A stretch of 64,000 nt of DNA from Paraburkholderia aromaticivorans. Its GTDB lineage: Bacteria; Pseudomonadota; Gammaproteobacteria; Burkholderiales; Burkholderiaceae. The notes beneath the pieces were generated by a model that saw nothing but the letters and a program-made list of their open reading frames with translations, searched no databases and had not been told where the DNA came from. The stretch covers positions 2,914,001-2,978,000 of the forward strand of contig NZ_CP051515.1 in the NCBI RefSeq assembly GCF_012689525.1, read 5' to 3'. Both the position numbers and the translations under genes were made by a program. Shown here piece after piece: positions 45,795 through 53,760 of the stretch (positions within the stretch are counted from its first letter, which is position 1; each line of letters begins with the position of its first letter).

Positions 45795-46784
45795 TCATCT
45801 GCCGGGTGCGGCCTCGTAATTGACCGGCACCCAGTCATACGTGTGGCCGTTTTTTCTGATGTGCCCCAGGCCCGGAAAGGCAACGTGCGCGGCGCCGATC
45901 AGATAACGTTTGTTGGCTGCGAGTTCGAACGCCAGGCGGCGCGAGCGCTGCGCATCGGCGGCGCTGGTGTCGTATTCGACCGAAGCCGCCGGGTTCCGCA
46001 ACTGGATCGCCGCGACGTGGAAGATGTCGCCCCACACCAGCAGATCCTGCGATTCGCTCTCCACCAGATAGCCGGTGTGGCCCGGCGTATGGCCGGGCAA
46101 TGCGACCGCGCGAATGCCCGCGTCGAGTTCGACGTCGCCGCTGAACGGCTTGAAGCGTCCGGCCGCGACATACGGCGCGACAGAGGCGCTTGCGGCGTCG
46201 AAGAAGGTGCTGAGAAAAGCCGGTGCTTTCGACTTGTTGGCCGGGTTCAGCCAGTAGTCGGCTTCAAGCTGGCTCACGCGTACGACCGCGTTCGGAAACG
46301 CCATCTGACCGTTCAACACGATGCCGCCGACATGGTCCTCATGCAGATGTGTCAGCAGCACTTCGTCGATCTGCTCGGGCTGATAGCCGGCCGCGCGCAA
46401 GTTGTCGAGCAGCTTGCCGCAGCAGTCGCCGTACAGCACGCCCGCGCCGGAATCGATCAGGATCAGCTTCGAACCGGTGTTGATCAGAAACGCGTTGATG
46501 GAACCTTGCACCGGCGCCTGCAGAAAATCGCGTTGGAGATCGCGCGCGATTTCGGCTTTCGACACGTCCTTCACGACCGTGTCGATTGGAAACGGATGCG
46601 TGCCGTCGAGCAACGCGGTCACTTCAAAGCCGCCGAGCATGATCCGGTAAAAACCCGGCCCCTGCGTCTTCACCTGAGGCGCGGCGGCGAACGCGGAAGC
46701 GCTCGCCATACTCGCCACCAGGCTCAATACGAACATGCACCCCATGCCTGCATGCATCGCCCATTTGCGCCGTATCCACTTCAT
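45795..46784 (-). CDS. MBL-fold metallo-hydrolase, exported
   Basis: 329 residues. A basic n-region and hydrophobic run (about 1-35, ending ASAFA-A) form a signal peptide, so the enzyme acts in the periplasm. The metal motif THLHEDH (145-151) binds two metal ions together with later His residues in PGHTPGHTGY and HVAFPGLGH. The family includes lactonases and other ester hydrolases. It is the last gene of the minus-strand cluster, 77 bp after the flavoprotein gene. ATG 46784 is chosen by the signal peptide. Confidence 0.85.
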   Translation of the reverse strand: MKWIRRKWAMHAGMGCMFVLSLVASMASASAFAAAPQVKTQGPGFYRIMLGGFEVTALLDGTHPFPIDTVVKDVSKAEIARDLQRDFLQAPVQGSINAFLINTGSKLILIDSGAGVLYGDCCGKLLDNLRAAGYQPEQIDEVLLTHLHEDHVGGIVLNGQMAFPNAVVRVSQLEADYWLNPANKSKAPAFLSTFFDAASASVAPYVAAGRFKPFSGDVELDAGIRAVALPGHTPGHTGYLVESESQDLLVWGDIFHVAAIQLRNPAASVEYDTSAADAQRSRRLAFELAANKRYLIGAAHVAFPGLGHIRKNGHTYDWVPVNYEAAPGR

Positions 46785-46861
46785 GATCGGATCCCTGGTG
46801 TTCTTCGTGAGGATGCTGAAAAGCATAGCGGCCACCTGCCCGGCAGACTCGCTAATTTTTA

Positions 46862-48592
46862 TTAATCCTCCTGAGTAGTCACCGTCGCGGGCTGGCTCAG
46901 ATACGCATGAATCTGCGCGACGACCGCTGCGCCGTCGCCCACGGCGGCGGCCACGCGTTTAGCGGATTCCGAGCGCACGTCGCCCACCGCGAACATGCCC
47001 GGCACGCTGGTTTCCAGTGGATATCGCGCACTGGCTTCCGAGAACCCATGCTCGCTGCGCGCGAAACCGGTGACGACAAAGCCGCGGTTATCCAATTCCA
47101 CGCCGCTCACGTCCAGCCAATCCGTCTTCGGGTCCGCGCCGATAAAGAGGAACAGATGGCGCGACGCCACCACTTCGTCCTCGCCGTCGTCTTCGTGCCG
47201 CACATGCAGATGCGTGAGTCCGGCTTCGTCGCCGTCCAGCGCGCGCAGTGTGCAACCGGTGCAAAGCGTGACGTTGGGCAAGGAGCCGATCCGGTCGATC
47301 AGATACTTCGACATGCTCGCGTTGAGGTCCTTGCCGCGAATCAGCACGCGAATGCTGCGCGCGAAGTTGGCGAGGAACACGACCGCCTGGCCGGCTGAAT
47401 TGCCGCCGCCCATCAGCACTATGTCCTGGCCTTTCACCAGCTTCGCTTCGATCGTCGACGCCCAGTAGTACGTGCCGCGTCCTTCAAAGCGCTCGAAGCC
47501 GGGCACCGCCGGCTTGCGGTACGCGGCGCCGCTCGCCACCACGACCGTGCGTGCGTTGATGCGCTGGCCATCGAGCAGCGTGAGCAGGAACATGCCTTCG
47601 TTGCGGCACACCTCGGTGACCTTGCCGGGAATCGCCAGATGCGCGCCGAACTTCAGCGCCTGCTGGAACGCGCGCGCGGCAAGTGCCTGCCCCGAAATGC
47701 CGGTGGGAAAGCCGAGATAGTTTTCGATGCGCGAACTCGCCCCCGCCTGGCCGCCGGGCGCTCTTTGATCGAGCACGGCCACCGACAGTCCTTCCGTCGC
47801 GGCATACACGGATGCCGCGAGTCCCGCCGGTCCCGCGCCGACGATTGCGACGTCGTACACATGCGATTGCTCGAAGGTCGGCACGAGTCCGAGGCACGAC
47901 GCGAGTTGTACCTCGTCCGGTGCGCGCAGCACGTTTCCGTTCGGACAGAACACCAGCGGAAAATCGCCGGGGCCGGTGGTCATGCCGCTCAGCAGCGTGA
48001 TGGCTTCGGGATCGGTACGCGCGTCGATCACCATCGCGGGATAGGCGTTGCGGCGCAGAAAGCCCTGCAGCCTGATGAGCCGCGCGTCGTCGCCATTGCC
48101 GACGATGATCGGCCCCAGCCCCTGCTCAATGAGCCCGAGCCGCCGCAGAATCAGCGCGCGCATGATGTGTTCGCCGAGTTGCGCATCGGCGACGATCAGC
48201 GCCCGCAAACGGTCCGGCTCGATTACGAGCGTCTCGGCGTCGGTCAGCGCCACGCCATCGATCAACGCGGGCTTGCCGGAGAGTTGCGCCATTTCCGCCA
48301 TGAAGTGACCGTCTTCATGTTCCGTGACGAGCGTCGAGCGCCCGAAGCTGTCGCGCGAATAAATGCGCACGCGGCCGCGCAACAGCACGAACAGACCGAG
48401 CGCAACCTTGCCGGTTTCGAAGATCAGTTCGCCGGCCTTGAACGACATGGGCGTGGCAAAGCGTCGAAGGCTTTGAATCTCCGCGGGCGAAAGCCGCGGG
48501 AACATCTGATGCTGCCGGTATTCCAGCGACGAATACGGAAACTCGAGTTCGGACGGCGTCGCCGCTTCGACCTGTAGATCAGGCGTGCTCAT
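46862..48592 (-). CDS. FAD-dependent pyridine nucleotide oxidoreductase with N-terminal cNMP-binding domain
   Basis: 576 residues. The N-terminal cyclic-nucleotide-binding domain (about 30-150, with FKAGELIFETG and a degenerate phosphate cassette) and a linker precede a thioredoxin reductase-like flavoprotein (about 245-565) with GAGPAGLAA and GGGNSAGQAV dinucleotide motifs and GDVRSESAKR for FAD. The CxxC active site of true thioredoxin reductases is absent (YYWASTIEA at that place), so it is a fused sensor/oxidoreductase of another function. ATG 48592 has AGAGG upstream. Confidence 0.85.
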   Translation of the reverse strand: MSTPDLQVEAATPSELEFPYSSLEYRQHQMFPRLSPAEIQSLRRFATPMSFKAGELIFETGKVALGLFVLLRGRVRIYSRDSFGRSTLVTEHEDGHFMAEMAQLSGKPALIDGVALTDAETLVIEPDRLRALIVADAQLGEHIMRALILRRLGLIEQGLGPIIVGNGDDARLIRLQGFLRRNAYPAMVIDARTDPEAITLLSGMTTGPGDFPLVFCPNGNVLRAPDEVQLASCLGLVPTFEQSHVYDVAIVGAGPAGLAASVYAATEGLSVAVLDQRAPGGQAGASSRIENYLGFPTGISGQALAARAFQQALKFGAHLAIPGKVTEVCRNEGMFLLTLLDGQRINARTVVVASGAAYRKPAVPGFERFEGRGTYYWASTIEAKLVKGQDIVLMGGGNSAGQAVVFLANFARSIRVLIRGKDLNASMSKYLIDRIGSLPNVTLCTGCTLRALDGDEAGLTHLHVRHEDDGEDEVVASRHLFLFIGADPKTDWLDVSGVELDNRGFVVTGFARSEHGFSEASARYPLETSVPGMFAVGDVRSESAKRVAAAVGDGAAVVAQIHAYLSQPATVTTQED

Positions 48593-48644
48593 AAAAATAA
48601 CCTCTTCTGACACGCCTCGCTGATGACGTGGTGCCGATACGGCG

Positions 48645-50165
48645 TTACCAGCCGAACTTGAGTTCGGCGCCTACGTAGTCGGAATTGCGCGCACCCAGGT
48701 CGCGCAGCGACGGTCCGACCTGAAAATGCACGGCTTCGAGCGCGGCGGCGAGATTCGCGGTGACCGCATAGTCGGCGCGCAGCTGCGTGTAGAAACCGGT
48801 CCAGCGACTGCCGTGTCCGGCCGTCCCCGGCACGACCGCTGAGCCTTGCTGATACACGGCGTCGGCGGTGGTCTCGCGCCATTGCAGCCCCACGCCCGCG
48901 AGCAGCGACAGCTTGCCGTTTGGTTTGACGATGAGCGACGGCTTGACGTGAATCACGTTCGAGTAGCCCGTATAGCCGGCGAGCGCGAAGTAGTAGCCGT
49001 TCGGAAAGAGCGGATTGAAGGTGCCGATGCGGCCGTCTCCGGGATGCGTGTCGCCCGAGGCCGCATCGATCTGCAGACCGAGACGCGGCGTCCACGGCAG
49101 CGAAGCCAGCGTGTAGCCGGCGAGCGTGCCCACCGCCCACGCACCGATCGTCTTGCTGCCGACATGGCCCGACTGATACATCGCCTCCGCGTCCCAGTCG
49201 ATGTGGTTGACCGACCCCGCGTAACGCGCGTCGAATACGTCGCGATGCTCGTCGCCAGTAGCGTCGAGAAAGCGCGCGTTGCTGCGGTTGTAGTGGGAGT
49301 AATAGGCGGACAGATCGCCCGGACCGACTGCCTTGCGCTCGACCCGCACGCCGCTGAACGTCAGGTCGCGATTGGAGACGTCGTCGAAATCCGAGTTGTC
49401 GCGGTACTGCACCGGCTGCGTCGCATAAGCGATCCAGCGCCACGGGCCAGTTTCATAGTCGGCCCAGATGGCGTCGAAGGCCTGGCGCACGTTCGGGCCG
49501 TCACGCACGGAAATGAACCGCTGCAAGTCGAACGCCATCTCCTGCCGGCCGACACGGAACTTGAAGGTGCCGGGTCCGAGCGGCTCGGTGATGGCAACGA
49601 ACGCCTGGCGCAAGTCGAGCGGATTCTTGTCGACCGGCGTGACGCTGTCCTTGCCGAAAGGCCGCGCGTCCTCGAACTGCGTGAAGATCTGCACGTGCGG
49701 GCCGAGGCGCACATCCGCGTGAACTTCGAGCCGTTGCAGCACGTACGTGTCGTCGCGGCCCGAACCGAGGCCGAAGAGCGGCGCGTCGTTCATTTCGAGC
49801 CGCTCGCGCAGCACCATGCCGAGCGAAATATACGCATCGGGATTGCCGAACAGCGGAATGTATTTCAGCGAGTCGAAGGGCTTCTTCGGCACGCACGGAT
49901 TGGCGAGCGCCGACCAGTTTTCCTGCCAGCGATTGAACATGACAGCCGGCCGCGCGCATGAAGTGCTTGCCGCCGTTGCCGCCGTGCTGGGCGTACCGGT
50001 CGTGCTGGTATCGTCTGCACCGCCGAGCGCGGTATCCGCCGCCGACGCCGGCAGCGCGGCCGCCAGCCCCGTGCTGATCAACAGCGCACGCGCCGCGCGC
50101 AGCGCCGAGCGCCGCCGCAACCGCCTGCGCGGCCGCGGCGTCCGCAACGCCTGCAAGGTCTGCAT
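48645..50165 (-). CDS. Alginate export (AlgE-like) family outer-membrane porin
   Basis: 506 residues. An unusually arginine-rich n-region (RPRRRLRRR) precedes a signal peptide that ends near ASA-AD. The mature part is beta-barrel-like with alternating polar and hydrophobic strands (VLRERLEMNDAP, FKFRVGRQEMAFD, FTQFEDARPFG), the pattern of the alginate_export family, and ends LKFGW. Such porins may take up small acidic compounds. The ATG at 50165 overlaps no other gene and has AGG upstream; an alternative ATG at 50186 lies inside the preceding gene. Confidence 0.82.
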   Translation of the reverse strand: MQTLQALRTPRPRRRLRRRSALRAARALLISTGLAAALPASAADTALGGADDTSTTGTPSTAATAASTSCARPAVMFNRWQENWSALANPCVPKKPFDSLKYIPLFGNPDAYISLGMVLRERLEMNDAPLFGLGSGRDDTYVLQRLEVHADVRLGPHVQIFTQFEDARPFGKDSVTPVDKNPLDLRQAFVAITEPLGPGTFKFRVGRQEMAFDLQRFISVRDGPNVRQAFDAIWADYETGPWRWIAYATQPVQYRDNSDFDDVSNRDLTFSGVRVERKAVGPGDLSAYYSHYNRSNARFLDATGDEHRDVFDARYAGSVNHIDWDAEAMYQSGHVGSKTIGAWAVGTLAGYTLASLPWTPRLGLQIDAASGDTHPGDGRIGTFNPLFPNGYYFALAGYTGYSNVIHVKPSLIVKPNGKLSLLAGVGLQWRETTADAVYQQGSAVVPGTAGHGSRWTGFYTQLRADYAVTANLAAALEAVHFQVGPSLRDLGARNSDYVGAELKFGW

Positions 50166-50175
50166 GAGGCCTGCT

Positions 50176-51126
50176 TTACTGGCCATCGTGCACTTCGGCG
50201 ATATACCCGCCCGGGAATTCAAGCACCGCGCTCTTGCCCGCTTCGCTGCTGTACGGCTGCGACACCACCTTCGCGCCGGCCGCTTGCGCGCGCTCGAGCG
50301 TCTGCGCCAGATCGTCGACGGCATAGCCGGTCGTTTCGCGTCCGAACGGGAACGGCAGTTTGCCGTCCGTGACGAACACCACCATGCGGCCGAAGCCCGA
50401 GTTGATGCGGATTTCGCGAATCGTCTCGCCAGGACGGCCGATCACGCCGGCATCCGCACGCGGGTTATCCGACACCACCTTGCCATGCGAAAAATGCAGC
50501 CAGCGGCGCACGAAGTTGTTGGCTTCATAACGCGACACATACACGCGGTTATCCGGCACGCTGTGCAACGGCGCGTAGTTCGGCGCCTTGGTATGCCAAT
50601 AGAGCTGCATCGTCAGGCCGCCCGGCCATTGAATGATCGCGTCCTTGCCGATTGGATCGTCGAAGCTATCGACCAGCACGTCGGCGCCCGCCGCGCGCGC
50701 CGCCTTCACCGCCCGGTCGATGTTGGTGACCAGATAGCCGGTCCGCTCGTTGCCGAACGGATAGGGAATCGGCGTTTCGAAGCCGAACACCGACAGCATG
50801 CCGACCGGCGTCTGCACATACTGCGACGCGGTCTTGCTCGGCGTCGGCGTCACCGTGAACACCGCGCGCGGCGATGCCTTGCCGCCGAACGTAGCGAGAA
50901 AGCTGGTGACGAACGCGTCGAGATCCGCCGAGGCGACGTACACGTGGGTCGTGTCGTACTGCGCGCCGACCGAGACGTCGGGCATGCGCGCCGCGAGCGC
51001 GGTCTTGCCGCTCGGGACTTCCGGCGGGCCGTTATCGGCGAACGCGGACGAGACCGGCGCGAGGCCGATCAGCAAGGCTGCGCAGAAAGCCGCAATGGGA
51101 CGAAAGCGTTGAAGCGATGTGAACAT
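50176..51126 (-). CDS. Exported VOC (glyoxalase/dioxygenase-fold) protein
   Basis: 316 residues. A signal peptide covers about residues 1-30 (ending SAFA-D). Two VOC repeats follow (DTTHVYVASADLDAFV at about 57-72, and DNRVYVSRYEANNFV in the second half), each with GRETTGYAV-type closing strands. Members bind a metal and a small ligand. A secreted, duplicated form is unusual among glyoxalases, so the catalytic role is open. It is in the middle of the cluster: 48 bp after the XapX gene, and 10 bp before the porin gene. Confidence 0.78.
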   Translation of the reverse strand: MFTSLQRFRPIAAFCAALLIGLAPVSSAFADNGPPEVPSGKTALAARMPDVSVGAQYDTTHVYVASADLDAFVTSFLATFGGKASPRAVFTVTPTPSKTASQYVQTPVGMLSVFGFETPIPYPFGNERTGYLVTNIDRAVKAARAAGADVLVDSFDDPIGKDAIIQWPGGLTMQLYWHTKAPNYAPLHSVPDNRVYVSRYEANNFVRRWLHFSHGKVVSDNPRADAGVIGRPGETIREIRINSGFGRMVVFVTDGKLPFPFGRETTGYAVDDLAQTLERAQAAGAKVVSQPYSSEAGKSAVLEFPGGYIAEVHDGQ

Positions 51127-51174
51127 GTGATTACCCAATCGTGTTAGCAATATCTGAATGGACGGCCTGCAGGA

Positions 51175-51426
51175 TCAGCCGCCCTCTTTTGTCGCGCCGG
51201 GCGTGGCCGGCTTTTGCGCCGAGCTGCCCTGCTGCGGTTCGGCGACCTGAACCGTGGTCGCCTGCGCGAAAAACTGCGCCTTGACGACCGGTATCGCGTG
51301 CTCGCCCAGCACAATCCCGAGCAGGCCGGCGAGCGCGATCAGCGGCGGCGCCGGCGACTGCACCTTGAGCAGCCAGTAGAGAAGTCCGATGCCGATGCCG
51401 ACTCCCAATGAAATGATGTAGCCCAT
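51175..51426 (-). CDS. XapX-domain small membrane protein
   Basis: 83 residues. Two short transmembrane helices (GYIISLGVGIGIGLLYWLL, about 2-20; LIALAGLLGIVLGE, about 29-42) carry the XapX pattern, with PAPP between them. A polar C-terminal tail ends the protein. ATG 51426 with AGGA upstream is chosen over GTG 51450. XapX proteins often sit beside hydrolase and isochorismatase-type genes; their function is unknown. Confidence 0.8.
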   Translation of the reverse strand: MGYIISLGVGIGIGLLYWLLKVQSPAPPLIALAGLLGIVLGEHAIPVVKAQFFAQATTVQVAEPQQGSSAQKPATPGATKEGG

Positions 51427-51465
51427 TCTGATGTCCTTTTCGATGCTCACTCGCGGCGAACCGCG

Positions 51466-52107
51466 TCAATTCGCCCAGTCCGAACCCAGCACCAGCCCGC
51501 AGAAATTCAGCCGGCGATAGTTCGGGTCCCACCGGTCCAGCACGTCGGCATTCACAGTGCCGAACGTTGTCTCGGGACGATGCTCCATGCCGCGCGCGTA
51601 GGCTTCGATGATCTTCTTCTTGAAGCCGGCTTCACGCGGACAGGCCTGCACGATCTCGTCGCGCTGCTGCGCGGTGAATTCGTCGTAACGGGCGCCACGA
51701 ATATCCATCTGCACGCCCGCGCTCAGCAGCGCGACGAGCGGCGAAAAATGCTCAGGAATGCCCGGCGTGGTGTGCAAGGCGATCGCCGCCCAGACCTCGT
51801 CGATCGCGCCGGCGGCGGCGCCGTACTGCAGCATGAAGTCGCGCGCCCCGTTCGCGCTGTCCACCTCGTAGCGATACGGGGAACGCTGATGTTGCACATT
51901 CAAACCGACGTTGTGAAACAGCGCGCTCACGTACAGCAACTCCGCGTCGAACATCAGCTTGTCGCTCATACCGGTCAGCGCGCCGAACAGAAACGCCCTA
52001 AGCGCGTGATGAAACATCAAGCTGGACTCCGTGGCCCGGATCTGATCGGTTGCCGCCCGCGCCAACGGACTGTCGGGAATGTCGACTCCCGCAATGGTCT
52101 TCTTCAT
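51466..52107 (-). CDS. HD-domain protein, cyanamide hydratase-like, with Asp replaced by Asn
   Basis: 213 residues of the HD fold. The first His is in FHHALR (33-34), the HD doublet position reads HN at 65-66 (ALFHNVGL), and a later His is in ALHT. The family normally uses His-Asp to bind metal, so the Asn66 substitution may weaken or change activity. The rest of the sequence resembles bacterial cyanamide hydratase-type HD proteins. A strong ribosome site (GGGAGGAG) precedes the ATG at 52107. It begins a minus-strand gene run. Confidence 0.8.
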   Translation of the reverse strand: MKKTIAGVDIPDSPLARAATDQIRATESSLMFHHALRAFLFGALTGMSDKLMFDAELLYVSALFHNVGLNVQHQRSPYRYEVDSANGARDFMLQYGAAAGAIDEVWAAIALHTTPGIPEHFSPLVALLSAGVQMDIRGARYDEFTAQQRDEIVQACPREAGFKKKIIEAYARGMEHRPETTFGTVNADVLDRWDPNYRRLNFCGLVLGSDWAN

Positions 52108-52190
52108 GTCATCTCCTCCCTATCCGACATCCGCTTGCGGGCACGCATCGCCGACCGACCGTTCAGTGCAGCGTAGCGAATTAACCTCAT

Positions 52191-52220
52191 AAAGACTTTG
52201 GCGAATCCTTAAAAAGACTT
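52191..52220. promoter_or_regulatory. Direct repeat AAAGACTT, 22 bp apart, upstream of the HD gene
   Basis: Two identical 8-mers at 52191-52198 and 52213-52220 are spaced by two helical turns. AATCCTT lies between them. They sit 84 to 113 bp upstream of the HD gene. The pattern is similar to repeats upstream of the isochorismatase gene and could be an activator site. Confidence 0.4.
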
Positions 52221-52248
52221 AATCGATGAGGCACGGCTCGCACTCCGC

Positions 52249-53721
52249 TCAAAACGTGAGTTCATGGATGCGCCGAACGCCGTCGCGAATCCATTGCAGC
52301 AGACCGCCGGAGCTTGGGTCGGCGTCGTCCGGCGACGCCAGCAGCAACTTCGCCGTTTCATGGTGTTCGGACAGCAGCCGGCACATTTCGCGTCCCACTT
52401 CGGGACGCCGCGCGAGAATCGGCGTCAACGCGGCCTTGTCGAGCTGGAACACGGTGACGTGCGTCATCGCATGGACGATCACGCCGGTTTTGATGCCGGC
52501 CAGGATGCCCGACTGGCCGATGGAGTCACCCGGCGCGAGCCGGCGCAGTTCGACCTCGCCGCTATCCTTCGGCACGGTGACCTTCGCCACGCCGCTCGCC
52601 AGAATGTGCAACGCGTGGCCGCTTTCGTCGGCCGCGCTGTAGATGGTTTCGCCGATGTCGAACTCATGGCGCGTCAGTTTCGCGGCCAACTCCGCGATCC
52701 CGCTGTCGTCGAGCGTCTGGAAGATGAGCACGCTGCGCAGCAGGCGCTGCTTTTCATCCGTGGCCTCGTCGTTCACGGGTTCGGGCACGGACAATGGGTG
52801 CAGCACCACGCCGCGCGATAGCAGATGCCGGTGCGCGAGATCGAATAGCTCGTTGCGCACTTCGTTCTTCTTGCTCAACGAATCGACAAAGCAAACGATC
52901 TCGTACTCGATCGCGTCATTGGTCGCCCGCCGCACACTGACGACCGGCTTCGGGTCCGCGAGCACGTTCTCCGAACTGGCGGCCGCATTGACGAGGGCCT
53001 GCAACACCGTGGCGGGCCGCACCGACGGCTTGACTGGCAGCAGCACGCTGATACCGTGCGTATGCGAAGGCTGGTTGGCGTTGACGATATTGGTGCGCGC
53101 CGCCACGCTGTTGGGAATCACGACGAGGTTGCCCTGCCCGTTGAGCAAGCTGGTCGCGCGCCAGTTGGTTTCCACCACCTTGCCTTCGACCTCGCCGATC
53201 GTCACCCAGTCGCCGATCGAAAAAGGCTCCGTCGCGTTGAGCACCACGCCCGAAAACACGTCGTTGAGCGTGCTCTGAATCGCGAGACCGAGCACGATCG
53301 CGAGCGCGCCCGAGGTCGCAAGCAGGCCGCGCACCGGCAGTTCCAGCACGAAGGCAATCGCGCCGACCGCGGCCGCGAGAAACACCAGCGCGCCGAGTAC
53401 GTCCTGAAACAGGCGCTCCTTGTGCCATGTCTCCGGCACCACGGTGCGATCCAGCACGATCGTGACGAGCCGCGCGCCTTGCAGCCACCACACCACCTCC
53501 AGCAATTGCGCGAGCAGATGGCGCACCGGCTCGTCCGGCCACGGCGCCGCGCGCAGCGGATTCATGCCGTAACTGAACAGCACATAACTCGACAAGCCGA
53601 ACATCAGCGCGCGCAGTGCAAGACGTCCCTTGTCCGTTTTACGGGTCATGAAGCGCCAGGCGAGGAAATCGAGAACCAGGATGCCTAGCCCATACAGCAC
53701 ACCATCATTCAGGGTCGGCAT
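52249..53721 (-). CDS. Mechanosensitive channel MscS with C-terminal cNMP-binding domain
   Basis: 490 residues. Four or five TM helices at about 5-170 are followed by the MscS core (pore helix GALAIVLGLAIQSTLNDVFSG, then the beta domain with EPFSIGDWVTIGEVEGKV). A cyclic-nucleotide-binding domain lies at about 345-455 (DIGETIYSAADESGHALHIL). The fusion points to an osmotic or ligand-gated channel controlled by a nucleotide. It is between the HD gene and the amidohydrolase gene on the same strand. Confidence 0.87.
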   Translation of the reverse strand: MPTLNDGVLYGLGILVLDFLAWRFMTRKTDKGRLALRALMFGLSSYVLFSYGMNPLRAAPWPDEPVRHLLAQLLEVVWWLQGARLVTIVLDRTVVPETWHKERLFQDVLGALVFLAAAVGAIAFVLELPVRGLLATSGALAIVLGLAIQSTLNDVFSGVVLNATEPFSIGDWVTIGEVEGKVVETNWRATSLLNGQGNLVVIPNSVAARTNIVNANQPSHTHGISVLLPVKPSVRPATVLQALVNAAASSENVLADPKPVVSVRRATNDAIEYEIVCFVDSLSKKNEVRNELFDLAHRHLLSRGVVLHPLSVPEPVNDEATDEKQRLLRSVLIFQTLDDSGIAELAAKLTRHEFDIGETIYSAADESGHALHILASGVAKVTVPKDSGEVELRRLAPGDSIGQSGILAGIKTGVIVHAMTHVTVFQLDKAALTPILARRPEVGREMCRLLSEHHETAKLLLASPDDADPSSGGLLQWIRDGVRRIHELTF

Positions 53722-53760
53722 AAAGGTTCTCGCTGGCCTCGTGGCACAAAGCGGTGAAGG

